A stretch of 64,000 nucleotides of DNA from VBAS01 sp964581455 (GCA_964581455.1 CAZOOT010000001.1:29435-93434), one strand, 5' to 3'; positions 53,224-62,180 are shown, counted from the stretch's first letter. The notes: generated from the letters alone by a model not told the origin. Program-made: numbers and translations.

Positions 53224-54102
53224 ATGATGAGCCTGTTGCAAATAGAATTATTTAAAATATTCAAGCGGCCAAGAACCTATATTGCTTTTGCCGTGATCAC
53301 TGCCATTGTCCTGCTGATCCAGGTTGCATTAAAGTTCGGTGGGCAGGAATATATGGGCCTGATGATGAGTGGGCTGAATGAATCTTTCGAAGTGCCCACT
53401 GAAGAAATTCTTAACGGGTACCTTGTCTGCTTTGTGATCCTAAATCTATTACTGATACATGTGCCAATATTGGTAGCCTTAATTGCAGGAGATGCTGTAG
53501 CAGGAGAAGCCAATATGGGAACTTTACGAATACTGGTTTCCAAACCCATTAGCAGAACAAAATTATTACTGGTTAAATTTTTAGCATCATCTATATATAC
53601 ATTATTATTATTACTCTGGGTTGCTGTACTTGCCTTGTTTGTCAGTATCTGGCTCTTCGGAACCAATGATCTCTTTGTAGCAAGAGAATTTGAATCTAAT
53701 ATTATATCAGCTAATGATGTTTTATGGCGATACCTCGCCGCATTTGGCTTTTCTGCTATCGGACTTATCTGTGTGGCTGCTCTTGCTTTTATGCTTTCTG
53801 TTTTTGCTGAAAATTCCGTAGGGCCGATTGTAGCCACAGTAAGTGTGATCATAATTTTCACCATTCTTACACAATTGCAAATTCCGTTTTATGATGAAAC
53901 AGTGAAACCCTGGTTATTTACCACACATATGCTGGGATGGAAAGGGTTTTTTTATGTAAAAGGAATAGAAGGCGTTACTGTAAAAGGATCTATAGAAAAT
54001 TTATCTGCTATATTTAAGAGTGCATTGATACTGCTAGGATATATTTTTTTGTTTTTATCTGTGGCCATTGTATATTTTAAAAGAAAAAATATTTTAAGTT
54101 AA
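53224..54102 (+). CDS. ABC-2 type transporter permease
   Basis: This 292-residue membrane protein has six hydrophobic segments, an N-terminal amphipathic segment (LLQIELFKIFKRPRTYIAFA) and the family-typical IAGDAVAGEANMGTLRILV with SKPISRTKLLLVKF between the second and third segments, as in the NosY/GldF group. It works with the ATPase encoded just upstream. The next gene starts at the base following its stop. Confidence 0.88.
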   Translation: MMSLLQIELFKIFKRPRTYIAFAVITAIVLLIQVALKFGGQEYMGLMMSGLNESFEVPTEEILNGYLVCFVILNLLLIHVPILVALIAGDAVAGEANMGTLRILVSKPISRTKLLLVKFLASSIYTLLLLLWVAVLALFVSIWLFGTNDLFVAREFESNIISANDVLWRYLAAFGFSAIGLICVAALAFMLSVFAENSVGPIVATVSVIIIFTILTQLQIPFYDETVKPWLFTTHMLGWKGFFYVKGIEGVTVKGSIENLSAIFKSALILLGYIFLFLSVAIVYFKRKNILS

Positions 54103-54792
54103 ATGATGAAGCGTTTGTTTTTAATCGGACTGTTGTCAATGTTCACAGCTTGCCTGTTTGGGCAAAGCGGAAAAGAATTGCTATTGCTGGTCAGGGCTAA
54201 CCTGGATAAAGTAAAAGATTACGAAGCCAAAGGAAAATTAAAGACCAATGTTGTTTTTCTGAAAACACCAATTGCTTCCATCAATATATTTTATAAAAAA
54301 CCGGATAAATTAAAAATTGTGAATGAAAAAGGAATCTCTTTTATTCCCAAAGGATCCATGAATATCAATTTGAATAATTTTCTGAATGATGCTGAAAATT
54401 TTGAAGTGATAGATGCGGGCAAAGAAGATATTTCCGGGCTAAGAATATTAAAACTTTTACCGGTTGATGAAAAATCAGATATTGTTTTGTCCACTTTATA
54501 TATAGATGACAAACTTCGGGTAATTAAAAAAGCAAAGAACACCACCAGGGATAACGGAACTTATGAACTGGAGATGTTTTATGGTGGACAGGTACAATAC
54601 GGTTTGCCGGATAAAATAATATTTTCTTTTAATACCAAAGAATACAAACTTCCTAAAGGTGTAACGTTTGACTATGACAACGGTTCCGGTAAGAAAGCAG
54701 AGGACAACCTGAAAAACAAAAAAGGAAAAATTGAGATCACCTATTCAGAATATAAAATCAATAAAGGTGTAAGCGACGCTGTATTCAATTAG
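54103..54792 (+). CDS. LolA-like periplasmic protein
   Basis: This 229-residue exported protein has a leader of LIGLLSMFTACLFGQ type; the Cys could make it a lipoprotein, but cleavage after FGQ is as likely. The body has alternating strands such as DYEAKGKLKTNVVFL, SINIFYKKPDKLKIVNEKG and IVLSTLYIDDKLRVIKKA, the half-barrel plan of LolA/LolB and related outer-membrane lipoprotein-sorting proteins. Directly joined to the ABC-2 genes, it may carry or sense lipidated cargo (inference). Converges on pdxA with three bases between. Confidence 0.65.
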   Translation: MMKRLFLIGLLSMFTACLFGQSGKELLLLVRANLDKVKDYEAKGKLKTNVVFLKTPIASINIFYKKPDKLKIVNEKGISFIPKGSMNINLNNFLNDAENFEVIDAGKEDISGLRILKLLPVDEKSDIVLSTLYIDDKLRVIKKAKNTTRDNGTYELEMFYGGQVQYGLPDKIIFSFNTKEYKLPKGVTFDYDNGSGKKAEDNLKNKKGKIEITYSEYKINKGVSDAVFN

Positions 54793-54795
54793 CAT

Positions 54796-55884
54796 TTAAT
54801 TCTCATCAATTTTTTCATCAACCACATTGGCAAGAATTTCATCGGTGCGTTTATGTAATGGATTTTTTCTGTTCTCGTCATATTCTATTCGATGATGGAT
54901 GATATCTAAGCATTCAAAGAGAGCCGTGCGGAAAGAAGATTCATCGGCCTTGTTTTTTCCGGCAATGTCAAAGGCTGTTCCATGATCAGGTGAAGTTCTT
55001 ACAATAGGTAAGCCGGCTGTGAAATTTACGCCTTCGCCGGAAGATAAAGCTTTGAACGGGATCAATCCCTGATCGTGGTACATGGCCAGCACGGCATCAA
55101 AGCGTAAATGATATTGTCGTGCAAAAAAAGCATCTGCGCTAAAAGGGCCTGTTACCATCAGATTATTTTGTTTAGCTTCTTTAATAGCAGGCCTGATGAT
55201 CGATTCTTCTTCAATTCCGATCAAACCCTCATCACCTGCATGAGGATTCAATCCAAGTACGGCGATCTTAGGTTTGTCAATTCCAAAATCTCTTTTCAGG
55301 CTTTCATTCAGGATATTTAATTTTCTTGATATTAATTCTCTGGTTATATAAACTGCCACCTCTTTTATTGAAATATGTTCAGTGACCAACGCAACACAAA
55401 ACTGGTTGGCAAAAAGGATCATCACAACATCAATAGCATTGAATGCATGTTTTAAAAAGGGAGTATGGCCGGTGAAATTAAAATTTTCTGATTGAATATT
55501 TTTTTTGTGAATAGGCGCTGTCAGCAAACCCTGGATTTCATTTTTCATTAATGCGTCTACAGCAGCCTGCAAAGATTTTACTGCAAAAGCACCTCCGGTT
55601 TCATTCATTTGTCCGGGAGTAATGTTTATATCTTCTTCCCAGCAATTAATAACATTTACCAGTTTGGGATTGGGCCTGTTAAGTTCCTTTAACTGCTGAT
55701 AATTAAAATTGATTTCCGGGAATGATTTGCGATAATAATTGATAACCTTATTGGATGCAAAAACAATAGGAGTGCAGAAGTCCAGAATTCTGTTATCAGA
55801 AAACGTTTTAATAATAATTTCAATTCCGATACCATTAATATCTCCACAGGTTATTCCGATTACTGGTTTTTTGTTTGTACTCAT
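54796..55884 (-). CDS. pdxA: 4-hydroxythreonine-4-phosphate dehydrogenase
   Basis: PdxA makes the aminoacetone precursor of pyridoxal phosphate in the DXP-dependent vitamin B6 pathway. The 362-residue protein shows GITCGDINGIGIEI at the N-terminus. The three metal-binding His are in NFTGHTPFL (near 138), LGLNPHAGDEG (near 215) and MYHDQGLIPFKAL (near 270), and PIVRTSPDHGTAFDIAG is near 300. Length is normal. In many bacteria pdxA is next to rsmA; here rsmA lies 2.8 kb away on the other strand. Confidence 0.95.
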   Translation of the reverse strand: MSTNKKPVIGITCGDINGIGIEIIIKTFSDNRILDFCTPIVFASNKVINYYRKSFPEINFNYQQLKELNRPNPKLVNVINCWEEDINITPGQMNETGGAFAVKSLQAAVDALMKNEIQGLLTAPIHKKNIQSENFNFTGHTPFLKHAFNAIDVVMILFANQFCVALVTEHISIKEVAVYITRELISRKLNILNESLKRDFGIDKPKIAVLGLNPHAGDEGLIGIEEESIIRPAIKEAKQNNLMVTGPFSADAFFARQYHLRFDAVLAMYHDQGLIPFKALSSGEGVNFTAGLPIVRTSPDHGTAFDIAGKNKADESSFRTALFECLDIIHHRIEYDENRKNPLHKRTDEILANVVDEKIDEN

Positions 55885-56071
55885 GTTTAAAAATTACAGG
55901 TAAAAGTACTGAATTTAAGTGTTGTAAAAGATGCCCGTTTCTTCCAGCTTGGTTTCAATTGATAAAGAATTTTAAATTGAGAAGTAATGTTTTGATCTTT
56001 TCTTCAGGTTCATTTATTAGTGCCAATCAGAACATGTTGCCGGAAATAAGCTTTGATTTTTTATATCACAT

Positions 56072-56098
56072 AATCCGCTCAGTATGAAGGAGCGGATT
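56072..56098 (+). terminator. Isolated hairpin in the pdxA upstream region
   Basis: AATCCGCTC (56072-56080) and AGCGGATT with flanking G (56090-56098) form a perfect 9-bp stem, followed by TT CATG, a weak T-run. The 353-base gap 55885-56237 holds no convincing gene, so what transcript this would end is unclear. Confidence 0.45.
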
Positions 56099-56237
56099 TT
56101 CATGATGAATATATACTTCGTAGAACTCTTTTTTTTGGAATGAAACTTAATGATTGGCCACAGGTACATTAAACAAGTACAATTGCCTTGCAGGAATTTG
56201 ATATTGAAAGTAAATTTATTTTCTAAAATTTAACCTT

Positions 56238-56549
56238 ATGAAAATCTTACGCAGCATTTTATGCTCCATCATGCTGCTCAGCAATTCGGTGTTTGCAACT
56301 GCTGTTCCTTCTTCAAAAATATTTCCTGAAGTTATCAATGATCACACTATTGTTCATGGAAAGTTTGACGATACACGGGTGTGTCATCCGGGTAATAAGG
56401 CGATCTTCAAAGGGGGAATGAGCTCTATGTCAGTGAATGCTTATTTCTTTTTTGAATATACCAATGATGGGGAAATATTTGATTCCTTTCTATATACCGG
56501 AATGAAAGGATACAGCTCGAATTGTTCAATATGGTTAATGTGTAAATAA
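56238..56549 (+). CDS. Small secreted Cys-containing protein
   Basis: This 103-residue protein has a signal peptide (ILRSILCSIMLLSNSVFATA). The mature part has about 80 residues with Cys at VCHPGN, SNCS and the C-terminal MCK, and aromatic strands (NAYFFFEYTNDGEIFDSFLY). No family is recognised. It lies 24 bases before the T9SS gene and may be co-expressed with it. Confidence 0.55.
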   Translation: MKILRSILCSIMLLSNSVFATAVPSSKIFPEVINDHTIVHGKFDDTRVCHPGNKAIFKGGMSSMSVNAYFFFEYTNDGEIFDSFLYTGMKGYSSNCSIWLMCK

Positions 56550-56573
56550 AAGCCGCCATGTTTTTATAGGAAA

Positions 56574-58568
56574 ATGATTTTGCTGAAAATGAATAAAACC
56601 ATGTTTATGAAACCAACTACTTGTTTAGTATTTTTTGCTTTGTGTTTCTCATTTTTAGGAAAAGCACAAATTACAGGCCCGGTTATCAGGGCAGGATTTG
56701 GAGTAGATGCAGATTTGAGGGCTAATTTTTTTAATAACTTTATTCAAAATGGAAATGACGATTGGTTCAGCAACAACGCCGGCAACGGTATATTTGTTAT
56801 AGATACAACGGGAGCGGCTGCAATTTTAAACGGGTACATTTCAAACCCTGCATCAAGGAAATATTCTTTTTACCGTACTATGAATTATCCCCAGTATACA
56901 GTAGTCAATAACAGGTTACTAATAGATGCTGTATTTATCAGGGATTATCATGGTATCGATTCTACTGTCTTTGCTTTTGGAAGTAATAAGAACGGTATGA
57001 ACCCTTCGAATTGGACTACACCCGTTGCACAGGGAATACCTGATAAGAATGAGATACTTGATATGTTTGTTCATATTCGCAGATCAGGTGCAGACAATAC
57101 CGATTCGCTTTGGATGTTTGGTGCAGTTTCAATTGAGAACACTACCGGTAACCGGTATTTTGATTTTGAAATGTTTCAAACTGATATTTATTATGATCGG
57201 CCATCACAGAAATTTTATAATTACGGACCAGACCTGGGGCATACATCCTGGCAATTTGATGCTTCAGGAAATATCACTGTCCCCGGAGATATTATTTTTA
57301 CCGCTGAATTCGGAACCAGCGCTTTAACCTTACTTGAAGCGAGGATCTGGGTGCACCAAAGTGCATTAAGTATGACTCCCACAGCATTCAACTGGGGCGG
57401 ACAATTTGATGGTGGAACTCCCGACGCTCAATTCGGATATGCCAGTATATTACCCAAGACAGGTGGAGTTTTTTATTCAGGTTTGCAAAGTATAAATGGT
57501 ACATGGGCCGGCCCTTTTGAACTGGTAAGAGAAAATGAAACAGTTGTTACTACATACACCAGCAAACAGTTTATGGAGGTTTCAATTAACCTTACAAAAC
57601 TCGGGTTGGATCCTGTAAACTTATTAGGAGGTAATGTATGTGGTATGCCTTTCAGAAGATTAATGGCAAAAACCAGAGCCTCTACATCGTTTACTGCCGA
57701 GCTAAAAGATTTTGTGGCTCCAACTGATCTGTTCATAGCACCCAGGGTTGATATGGATGCTGAAGTTCCATTCTATTGTGGAGAATCGTTTGTTGGAACT
57801 TTACATGTTTCAAATCCTCATGCCAGTTCGGTTTATACCTGGAGTACTTCTGATGGTCATATAGTAGGGTCAAATGTCGGGACAGAAATCTTTGTAGACT
57901 CTCCCGGAACATATACCGTCAGCCAGGCTCTGGTTTCAGGATGCAATACATATGCTTCGGATTCATTGACATTAATAAAAGATATATTCTGCTATGTATT
58001 ACCAGCACGATTTCATTCATTTAATGGTAAATATGCTGAAGCAGAAAATAAAGTATTATTAAACTGGACTGTACTGAATAATGAAAGCATTTATCAATTT
58101 TATATAGAAAAAAGTACGGACGGCATTCATTTTACCAGGGCCGGTTTGAAAAATGTAAATAAAGGAAGCCCCGGTATTTATAGTTACAATTTTACTGATG
58201 TTGTATCAGGAACAGAGCAATTGCCCATTTATTATAGAATTAAAATGATGGGTGATCAAAATTATTTCAGGTATAGCCAGATCATTAAGGTTGCACCTCC
58301 CGTGTCAGCTAAAGAAATAATGACAGTAATGCCGAATCCGGTTAAAGACATTTTGAAAATCGGATTATATTCTTCTGCTCCTGTAACAGCAGTGATTGCA
58401 ATTTTTAATGCGGCGGGCAAATGTGTTTTGAAAAGAAAAGAACTGGTGAAACAAGGGTATAATATTATAACGATTGGCGAAACAAAAGAATGGATCGATG
58501 GAATGTATTACCTGGTAGCAGGTATCAATGAAAGAGTGATTCGAAAAAAAATTATGCTGATTAAATAA
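56574..58568 (+). CDS. T9SS type A secreted protein
   Basis: This is 664 residues from the first ATG; Mets at 56589 and 56607 are alternatives, the last giving the neatest signal peptide (KPTTCLVFFALCFSFLGKAQ). Residues about 30-400 form a large beta-rich domain of unknown type (GFGVDADLRANFFNNFIQ, then DDWFSNNAGNGIFVID). An Ig-like segment (about 400-465) is next, then the FHSFNGKYAEAENKVLLNWT segment. A type A sorting domain ends the protein (MTVMPNPVKDILKIGL to GMYYLVAGINERVIRKKI). It is expected at the cell surface or released. Confidence 0.82.
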   Translation: MILLKMNKTMFMKPTTCLVFFALCFSFLGKAQITGPVIRAGFGVDADLRANFFNNFIQNGNDDWFSNNAGNGIFVIDTTGAAAILNGYISNPASRKYSFYRTMNYPQYTVVNNRLLIDAVFIRDYHGIDSTVFAFGSNKNGMNPSNWTTPVAQGIPDKNEILDMFVHIRRSGADNTDSLWMFGAVSIENTTGNRYFDFEMFQTDIYYDRPSQKFYNYGPDLGHTSWQFDASGNITVPGDIIFTAEFGTSALTLLEARIWVHQSALSMTPTAFNWGGQFDGGTPDAQFGYASILPKTGGVFYSGLQSINGTWAGPFELVRENETVVTTYTSKQFMEVSINLTKLGLDPVNLLGGNVCGMPFRRLMAKTRASTSFTAELKDFVAPTDLFIAPRVDMDAEVPFYCGESFVGTLHVSNPHASSVYTWSTSDGHIVGSNVGTEIFVDSPGTYTVSQALVSGCNTYASDSLTLIKDIFCYVLPARFHSFNGKYAEAENKVLLNWTVLNNESIYQFYIEKSTDGIHFTRAGLKNVNKGSPGIYSYNFTDVVSGTEQLPIYYRIKMMGDQNYFRYSQIIKVAPPVSAKEIMTVMPNPVKDILKIGLYSSAPVTAVIAIFNAAGKCVLKRKELVKQGYNIITIGETKEWIDGMYYLVAGINERVIRKKIMLIK

Positions 58569-58631
58569 ACAGACAAGTATTAAAAATACCCGGGTAATTA
58601 TTTAAAAAACTATTCATACTCCGGTTCGGGT

Positions 58632-58639
58632 TATTTTTG
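58632..58639 (+). promoter_or_regulatory. -7 element of rsmA, giving a leaderless or near-leaderless mRNA
   Basis: TATTTTTG is a perfect TAnnTTTG only five bases before the rsmA ATG at 58645. Since this element is normally centred at -7, transcription would begin at or within a few bases of the ATG. Confidence 0.45.
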
Positions 58640-58644
58640 CAGGG

Positions 58645-59400
58645 ATGTATACGCTTAAAAAATCCCTCGGGCAACATTTTTTGAAAGATGAGAATATCTG
58701 CAGAAAAATTGCAGAAGCATTACAGCATCATTCTTTTCACCAGTTATTGGAAGTTGGCCCGGGTGGCGGTGCACTTACAAAACATCTTTTACAGATAAAG
58801 GATGTTGCTTTCAAAGCAGTAGAACTTGATGATGAAAAAGTTTCATTTCTTATACAAACATATCCTCAGCTAAAGGACAAATTAATTCATCAAAGCGTAT
58901 TGGAAATAGAAATTCCGTTTGATGGAAAATTTACTGTCATCGGAAATTTTCCTTATAACATTTCTACACAGATTGTATTTAAAATACTGGACTGGAAAGA
59001 GCAGGTAGAATGTATGATCGGTATGTTTCAGAAAGAAGTTGCACTCCGCCTGGCTGCACAAGAAGGAAATAAAGTTTATGGAGTAACTTCTGTGCTGGTT
59101 CAGGCTTTTTACAGTGTGGAGTATCTTTTTGATGTAAATGAAAAATGTTTTGTACCCCCGCCTAAAGTAAAAAGTGCAGTGATCAGGTTATTGCCGCTGA
59201 AAAAACCTGTTGAAATGCGGGATGAAAAATCATTTTTCATATTGGTAAAAGCAGCTTTTAACCAAAGAAGAAAGACTTTAAGAAATGCTGTCAGGGAATT
59301 GTTTGATGCCGATGTATTAAAAGATGAAATATTTAATAAACGTGCAGAACAACTTACTGTTTCCCAATTCGGGCAATTAAGTTTTAAAATGAAAGATTAA
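58645..59400 (+). CDS. rsmA: 16S rRNA (adenine1518/1519-N6)-dimethyltransferase
   Basis: RsmA (KsgA) dimethylates two adenines in helix 45 of 16S rRNA during small-subunit assembly. The 251-residue protein shows KKSLGQHFLKDENICRKIAE, the SAM-binding LLEVGPGGGALTKHLL (about 35-50), the catalytic NFPYNIS in place of the usual NLPYN (about 98-104), and FVPPPKVKSAVIRLLP. The next gene starts four bases after the stop. Confidence 0.96.
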   Translation: MYTLKKSLGQHFLKDENICRKIAEALQHHSFHQLLEVGPGGGALTKHLLQIKDVAFKAVELDDEKVSFLIQTYPQLKDKLIHQSVLEIEIPFDGKFTVIGNFPYNISTQIVFKILDWKEQVECMIGMFQKEVALRLAAQEGNKVYGVTSVLVQAFYSVEYLFDVNEKCFVPPPKVKSAVIRLLPLKKPVEMRDEKSFFILVKAAFNQRRKTLRNAVRELFDADVLKDEIFNKRAEQLTVSQFGQLSFKMKD

Positions 59401-59404
59401 ATCA

Positions 59405-60331
59405 ATGAGCAAGGTGATCATTACTGCAAAAACACATGATCTGTTTAGAGAAAAACTAAATGAAAAAGGGTTTGAAGTTATTTATTCGCCTGATATTACA
59501 TATGATGAATTGTTCCATCTGGTTCATGATGCAGTAGGACTTGTTATAACCACAAGGATAAAATTAGATAAACCGCTTTTGGAAAATGCATCCGCATTAA
59601 AATGGATTGGCCGTTTAGGTAGTGGCATGGAATTAATAGATGTAGGGTATACTGAAAGCAGGGGAATACTTTGTGTCAGCAGTCCGGAAGGAAACAGAAA
59701 TGCTGTGGCCGAGCATGCATTGAGCATGTTATTGGCATTAATGAATAAGACTTTCTCCTCACAGCAGGAGGTCATGCAGGGTGAATGGCTCAGGGAGAAG
59801 AACCGCGGTACGGAATTATCAGGAAAAACGGTTGGCATCATTGGTTATGGCAATACTGGTAGCGCTTTTGCAAATCTGCTTCAGCCATTTCATGTTACCG
59901 TACTGGCTTACGATAAATACAAATTCGGTTTTGGAAAAGAAAATATAAAGGAAGCCAGCCTTGAACAAGTTTGCCGTTATGCTGATGTGATCAGTTTTCA
60001 TGTACCACTCTCTGATGAAACCCGTTATATGGCAAATAAGGATTTTTTCAATTCATTACAGCAACGTCCCTGGATATTAAATACATCCAGAGGAAAAGTT
60101 TTGAATCTTGCTGATCTGAAAACAGCTTTATTAAATGAGAAAGTTGCAGGAGCGGGGCTGGATGTATTGGAAAACGAAATTCTTTCTTCCTATTCGGCCG
60201 AAGAGAAAGAAAGGCTGGATTGGTTCCTTAGCCAGCCCAATATTATTATCACACCTCATATTGCTGGCTATAGCCACGAAGCCTTTTTGAAAATGGGCGA
60301 AGTGTTACTGGAAAAACTGGGAATCCGGTAA
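59405..60331 (+). CDS. D-isomer-specific 2-hydroxyacid dehydrogenase
   Basis: This 308-residue NAD-dependent enzyme resembles phosphoglycerate dehydrogenase. Features are the Rossmann motif VGIIGYGNTGSAFANLL (about 142-158), VPLSDETRYMANK, and the catalytic Arg in LNTSRGKVLNL (about 237), Glu in LENE (about 258) and His in ITPHIAGYSHEA (about 285). It may supply 3-phosphohydroxypyruvate for serine or, since PLP synthesis uses a related erythronate dehydrogenase, serve vitamin B6 synthesis. Sequence alone cannot decide. Operon with rsmA. Confidence 0.88.
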   Translation: MSKVIITAKTHDLFREKLNEKGFEVIYSPDITYDELFHLVHDAVGLVITTRIKLDKPLLENASALKWIGRLGSGMELIDVGYTESRGILCVSSPEGNRNAVAEHALSMLLALMNKTFSSQQEVMQGEWLREKNRGTELSGKTVGIIGYGNTGSAFANLLQPFHVTVLAYDKYKFGFGKENIKEASLEQVCRYADVISFHVPLSDETRYMANKDFFNSLQQRPWILNTSRGKVLNLADLKTALLNEKVAGAGLDVLENEILSSYSAEEKERLDWFLSQPNIIITPHIAGYSHEAFLKMGEVLLEKLGIR

Positions 60332-60463
60332 TTTTTTTTTGAAATAAATGAAAGCATTCATAACTTGATTTGTCTTTCGGATCAAATTTCAATCTCCCCC
60401 CTGAAACTTTCAATCTTAGTACAGCTATTAGTTCTGTAAACTTTAACTTTAAATAACACTACA

Positions 60464-61018
60464 ATGAAACGATTAATAATCATTCTTTTTGTGGCTGCAT
60501 TATTGAATGCCTGCAACAACGAAAAAAAAGTTGATGAAAGTAAATCAGAAGGAAAAATGGAACCAGCCGCCGGTATTTCATATCCTTATTCTCCAGCTTA
60601 TTCAGCTGATTTCAGTATTGGCGATGCTAATCATTCCAAAATGGTTCTCGATTTATATAAAATGTGGGAGGATGGCAAAATAGACGATATGCGTCCTCTT
60701 CTTAATGATTCGGTTTTTATTGATGTGGCAGACGGTATGAAGTTTAATAACACCATTGATAGTTTTCTAAATTTTGCCAAACAAGTCAGGGCCATGTATA
60801 AAACAACCAGACCTGTATTTGATACCTGGATGCCGGTGCATCACAAAGAATCGAACGAAGATTATGTATTGGTATGGAACCGGGATTATTCCACTACCAT
60901 GGACGGTAAATCGGATTCAGTCCGGGTACATGCCTATTTCCAGATTAAAAATAATAAAGTAAGAGGCTGGAGTGAGTTTCAGCAAAAGCTGACGCCACCA
61001 CCACCGGCAAAGAAATAA
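60464..61018 (+). CDS. Lipoprotein with NTF2/SnoaL-like domain
   Basis: This 184-residue protein begins KRLIIILFVAALLNAC, a lipoprotein signal with lipobox LNAC. A charged linker leads to an NTF2-like alpha+beta cone (about 55-175): MVLDLYKMWEDGKIDDMRPL, VFIDVADGMKFNNTIDSFLN, then VRVHAYFQIKNNKVRGWSEF. Proteins of this fold bind small ligands or act as isomerases. No catalytic residues are evident. The tail is PPPPAKK. Function unknown. Confidence 0.72.
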   Translation: MKRLIIILFVAALLNACNNEKKVDESKSEGKMEPAAGISYPYSPAYSADFSIGDANHSKMVLDLYKMWEDGKIDDMRPLLNDSVFIDVADGMKFNNTIDSFLNFAKQVRAMYKTTRPVFDTWMPVHHKESNEDYVLVWNRDYSTTMDGKSDSVRVHAYFQIKNNKVRGWSEFQQKLTPPPPAKK

Positions 61019-61051
61019 AACCCGTTGCTCTGGCTTTTAATGAAACTTTTT

Positions 61052-61119
61052 TATCTTTGTACCTAATTAAATGCAACGCTTCAGTTAATACTGAGGCGTT
61101 GTTATTTTTTATTTTTATA
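61052..61119 (+). promoter_or_regulatory. greA promoter followed by attenuator-like hairpin
   Basis: TATCTTTG (61052-61059) is a perfect TAnnTTTG, so transcription starts near 61063. Only about ten bases later CAACGCTTCAG (61074-61084) pairs with CTGAGGCGTTG (61091-61101), 11 pairs with one G-T, followed by a T-rich tract (61102-61119). This is an intrinsic-terminator layout wholly inside the greA leader. Premature termination would release an RNA of about 45-55 bases. Confidence 0.65.
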
Positions 61120-61132
61120 AACGGAGGTGGTT

Positions 61133-61606
61133 ATGAGTAGTTATCATTATGTAACACAGGAAACACTGGATCAGATGAAGGCTGACCTTCAGCGGATGAA
61201 ATCCGTTGATCGTCCGGCTGCCTCTAAAGCCATTGCTGAAGCAAAGGAAAAAGGTGATCTGAAAGAAAATGCAGAATATGATGCGGCTAAAGAAGCACAG
61301 GGATTATTGGAGGCAAAAATTGCACATTTTGAAGGAATGCTGGCAAATACCCGTGTAATTGATGAAAAAACCATAGATACAAGCAAAGTTTCAGTGCTTA
61401 CCAAAGTGACTATTACAAACCTGAAAACAAAGAAAAAGGTTACTTATAATATTGTAAGTGAAAATGAAGCCGACCTGAAGGCTGGAAAAATTTCCGTAAC
61501 ATCACCAATAGGAAAAGGACTTTTAGGGAAAGCAGTTGGCGACATCGCAGAAGTTCATGCTCCCGCTGGAGTGATCCAGTTCAAAATTGAGAATATCAGC
61601 ATCTGA
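61133..61606 (+). CDS. greA: Transcription elongation factor GreA
   Basis: GreA rescues backtracked RNA polymerase by stimulating transcript cleavage. It is 157 residues from the ATG at 61133; a GTG at 61127 overlaps the GGAGG at 61123-61127, an unusually strong ribosome-binding site for this phylum that fixes the ATG. The N-terminal coiled coil has the tip acidic residues in KGDLKENAEYDAAKEAQGLL (about 43-62). The C-terminal FKBP-like domain has ISVTSPIGKGLLGKAVGD. Its leader carries a terminator-like hairpin. Confidence 0.95.
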   Translation: MSSYHYVTQETLDQMKADLQRMKSVDRPAASKAIAEAKEKGDLKENAEYDAAKEAQGLLEAKIAHFEGMLANTRVIDEKTIDTSKVSVLTKVTITNLKTKKKVTYNIVSENEADLKAGKISVTSPIGKGLLGKAVGDIAEVHAPAGVIQFKIENISI

Positions 61607-61710
61607 TTTTAGATTGAATATTGTAGATTTAAGGTATGAAAGCAATATGAATGAATTCAAGCTTTCTTAAGTATTACATATTTAATCTTAAATCCAAAAT
61701 CTTCGGTGAC

Positions 61711-62100
61711 ATGACTATATTTTCAAAGATTATTGCCGGAGAAATCCCATCGTATAGAATTGCAGAAAGCGAAAATTTTTTTGCCTTTCTTGATATTTTT
61801 CCGCTGCAGGAAGGGCATACACTGGTAGTGCCTAAAACAGAAGTGGATAATCTGTTCGATCTGCCGGATGAATATTTAAAAGAAATGCTGTTGTTTGCCA
61901 AGCCTATTGCAAAGGCAATTGAAAAATCTTTTAACTGCAATCGTTGTGGCATTGAGGTGGTCGGTTTGGAAGTGCCCCATGCACACATGCATCTCATCCC
62001 CATCAACTCAGCCAATGATCTGAATTTTACAAGAGATAAATTGAAGTTATCACCAGAAAAGATGAAAACGATACAGGAAAAGATTATTAAAAATCTATAA
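61711..62100 (+). CDS. HIT family nucleotide-binding hydrolase
   Basis: This is 129 residues from the ATG at 61711; an ATG at 61651 in frame would add a poorly conserved leader. It begins TIFSKIIAGEIPSYRI, has AFLDIFPLQEGHTLVVPK, and ends with the histidine triad VPHAHMHLIP (about residues 91-100). HIT proteins of this type hydrolyse adenosine phosphoramidates or dinucleoside phosphates. Cytoplasmic housekeeping enzyme. Confidence 0.93.
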   Translation: MTIFSKIIAGEIPSYRIAESENFFAFLDIFPLQEGHTLVVPKTEVDNLFDLPDEYLKEMLLFAKPIAKAIEKSFNCNRCGIEVVGLEVPHAHMHLIPINSANDLNFTRDKLKLSPEKMKTIQEKIIKNL

Positions 62101-62133
62101 TTATTTTGTTAAGTTATAGATTTATCTGAATAA

Positions 62134-62160
62134 AAAAAGCTCCTTGTAAAGGAGCTTTTT
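62134..62160. terminator. Bidirectional terminator
   Basis: AGCTCCTT (62138-62145) and AAGGAGCT (62149-62156) form a perfect 8-bp stem, preceded by a run of A and followed by a run of T, so it works for both the HIT gene and the convergent fasciclin gene. Confidence 0.9.
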
Positions 62161-62180
62161 AAGTTGTTTTCAAAAGGAAA

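Noticed and set aside
55875..56087. Open frame of 70 codons upstream of pdxA on the plus strand
   Set aside because: It overlaps the pdxA start and runs into a perfect hairpin; composition is not protein-like and it has no signal or motif.
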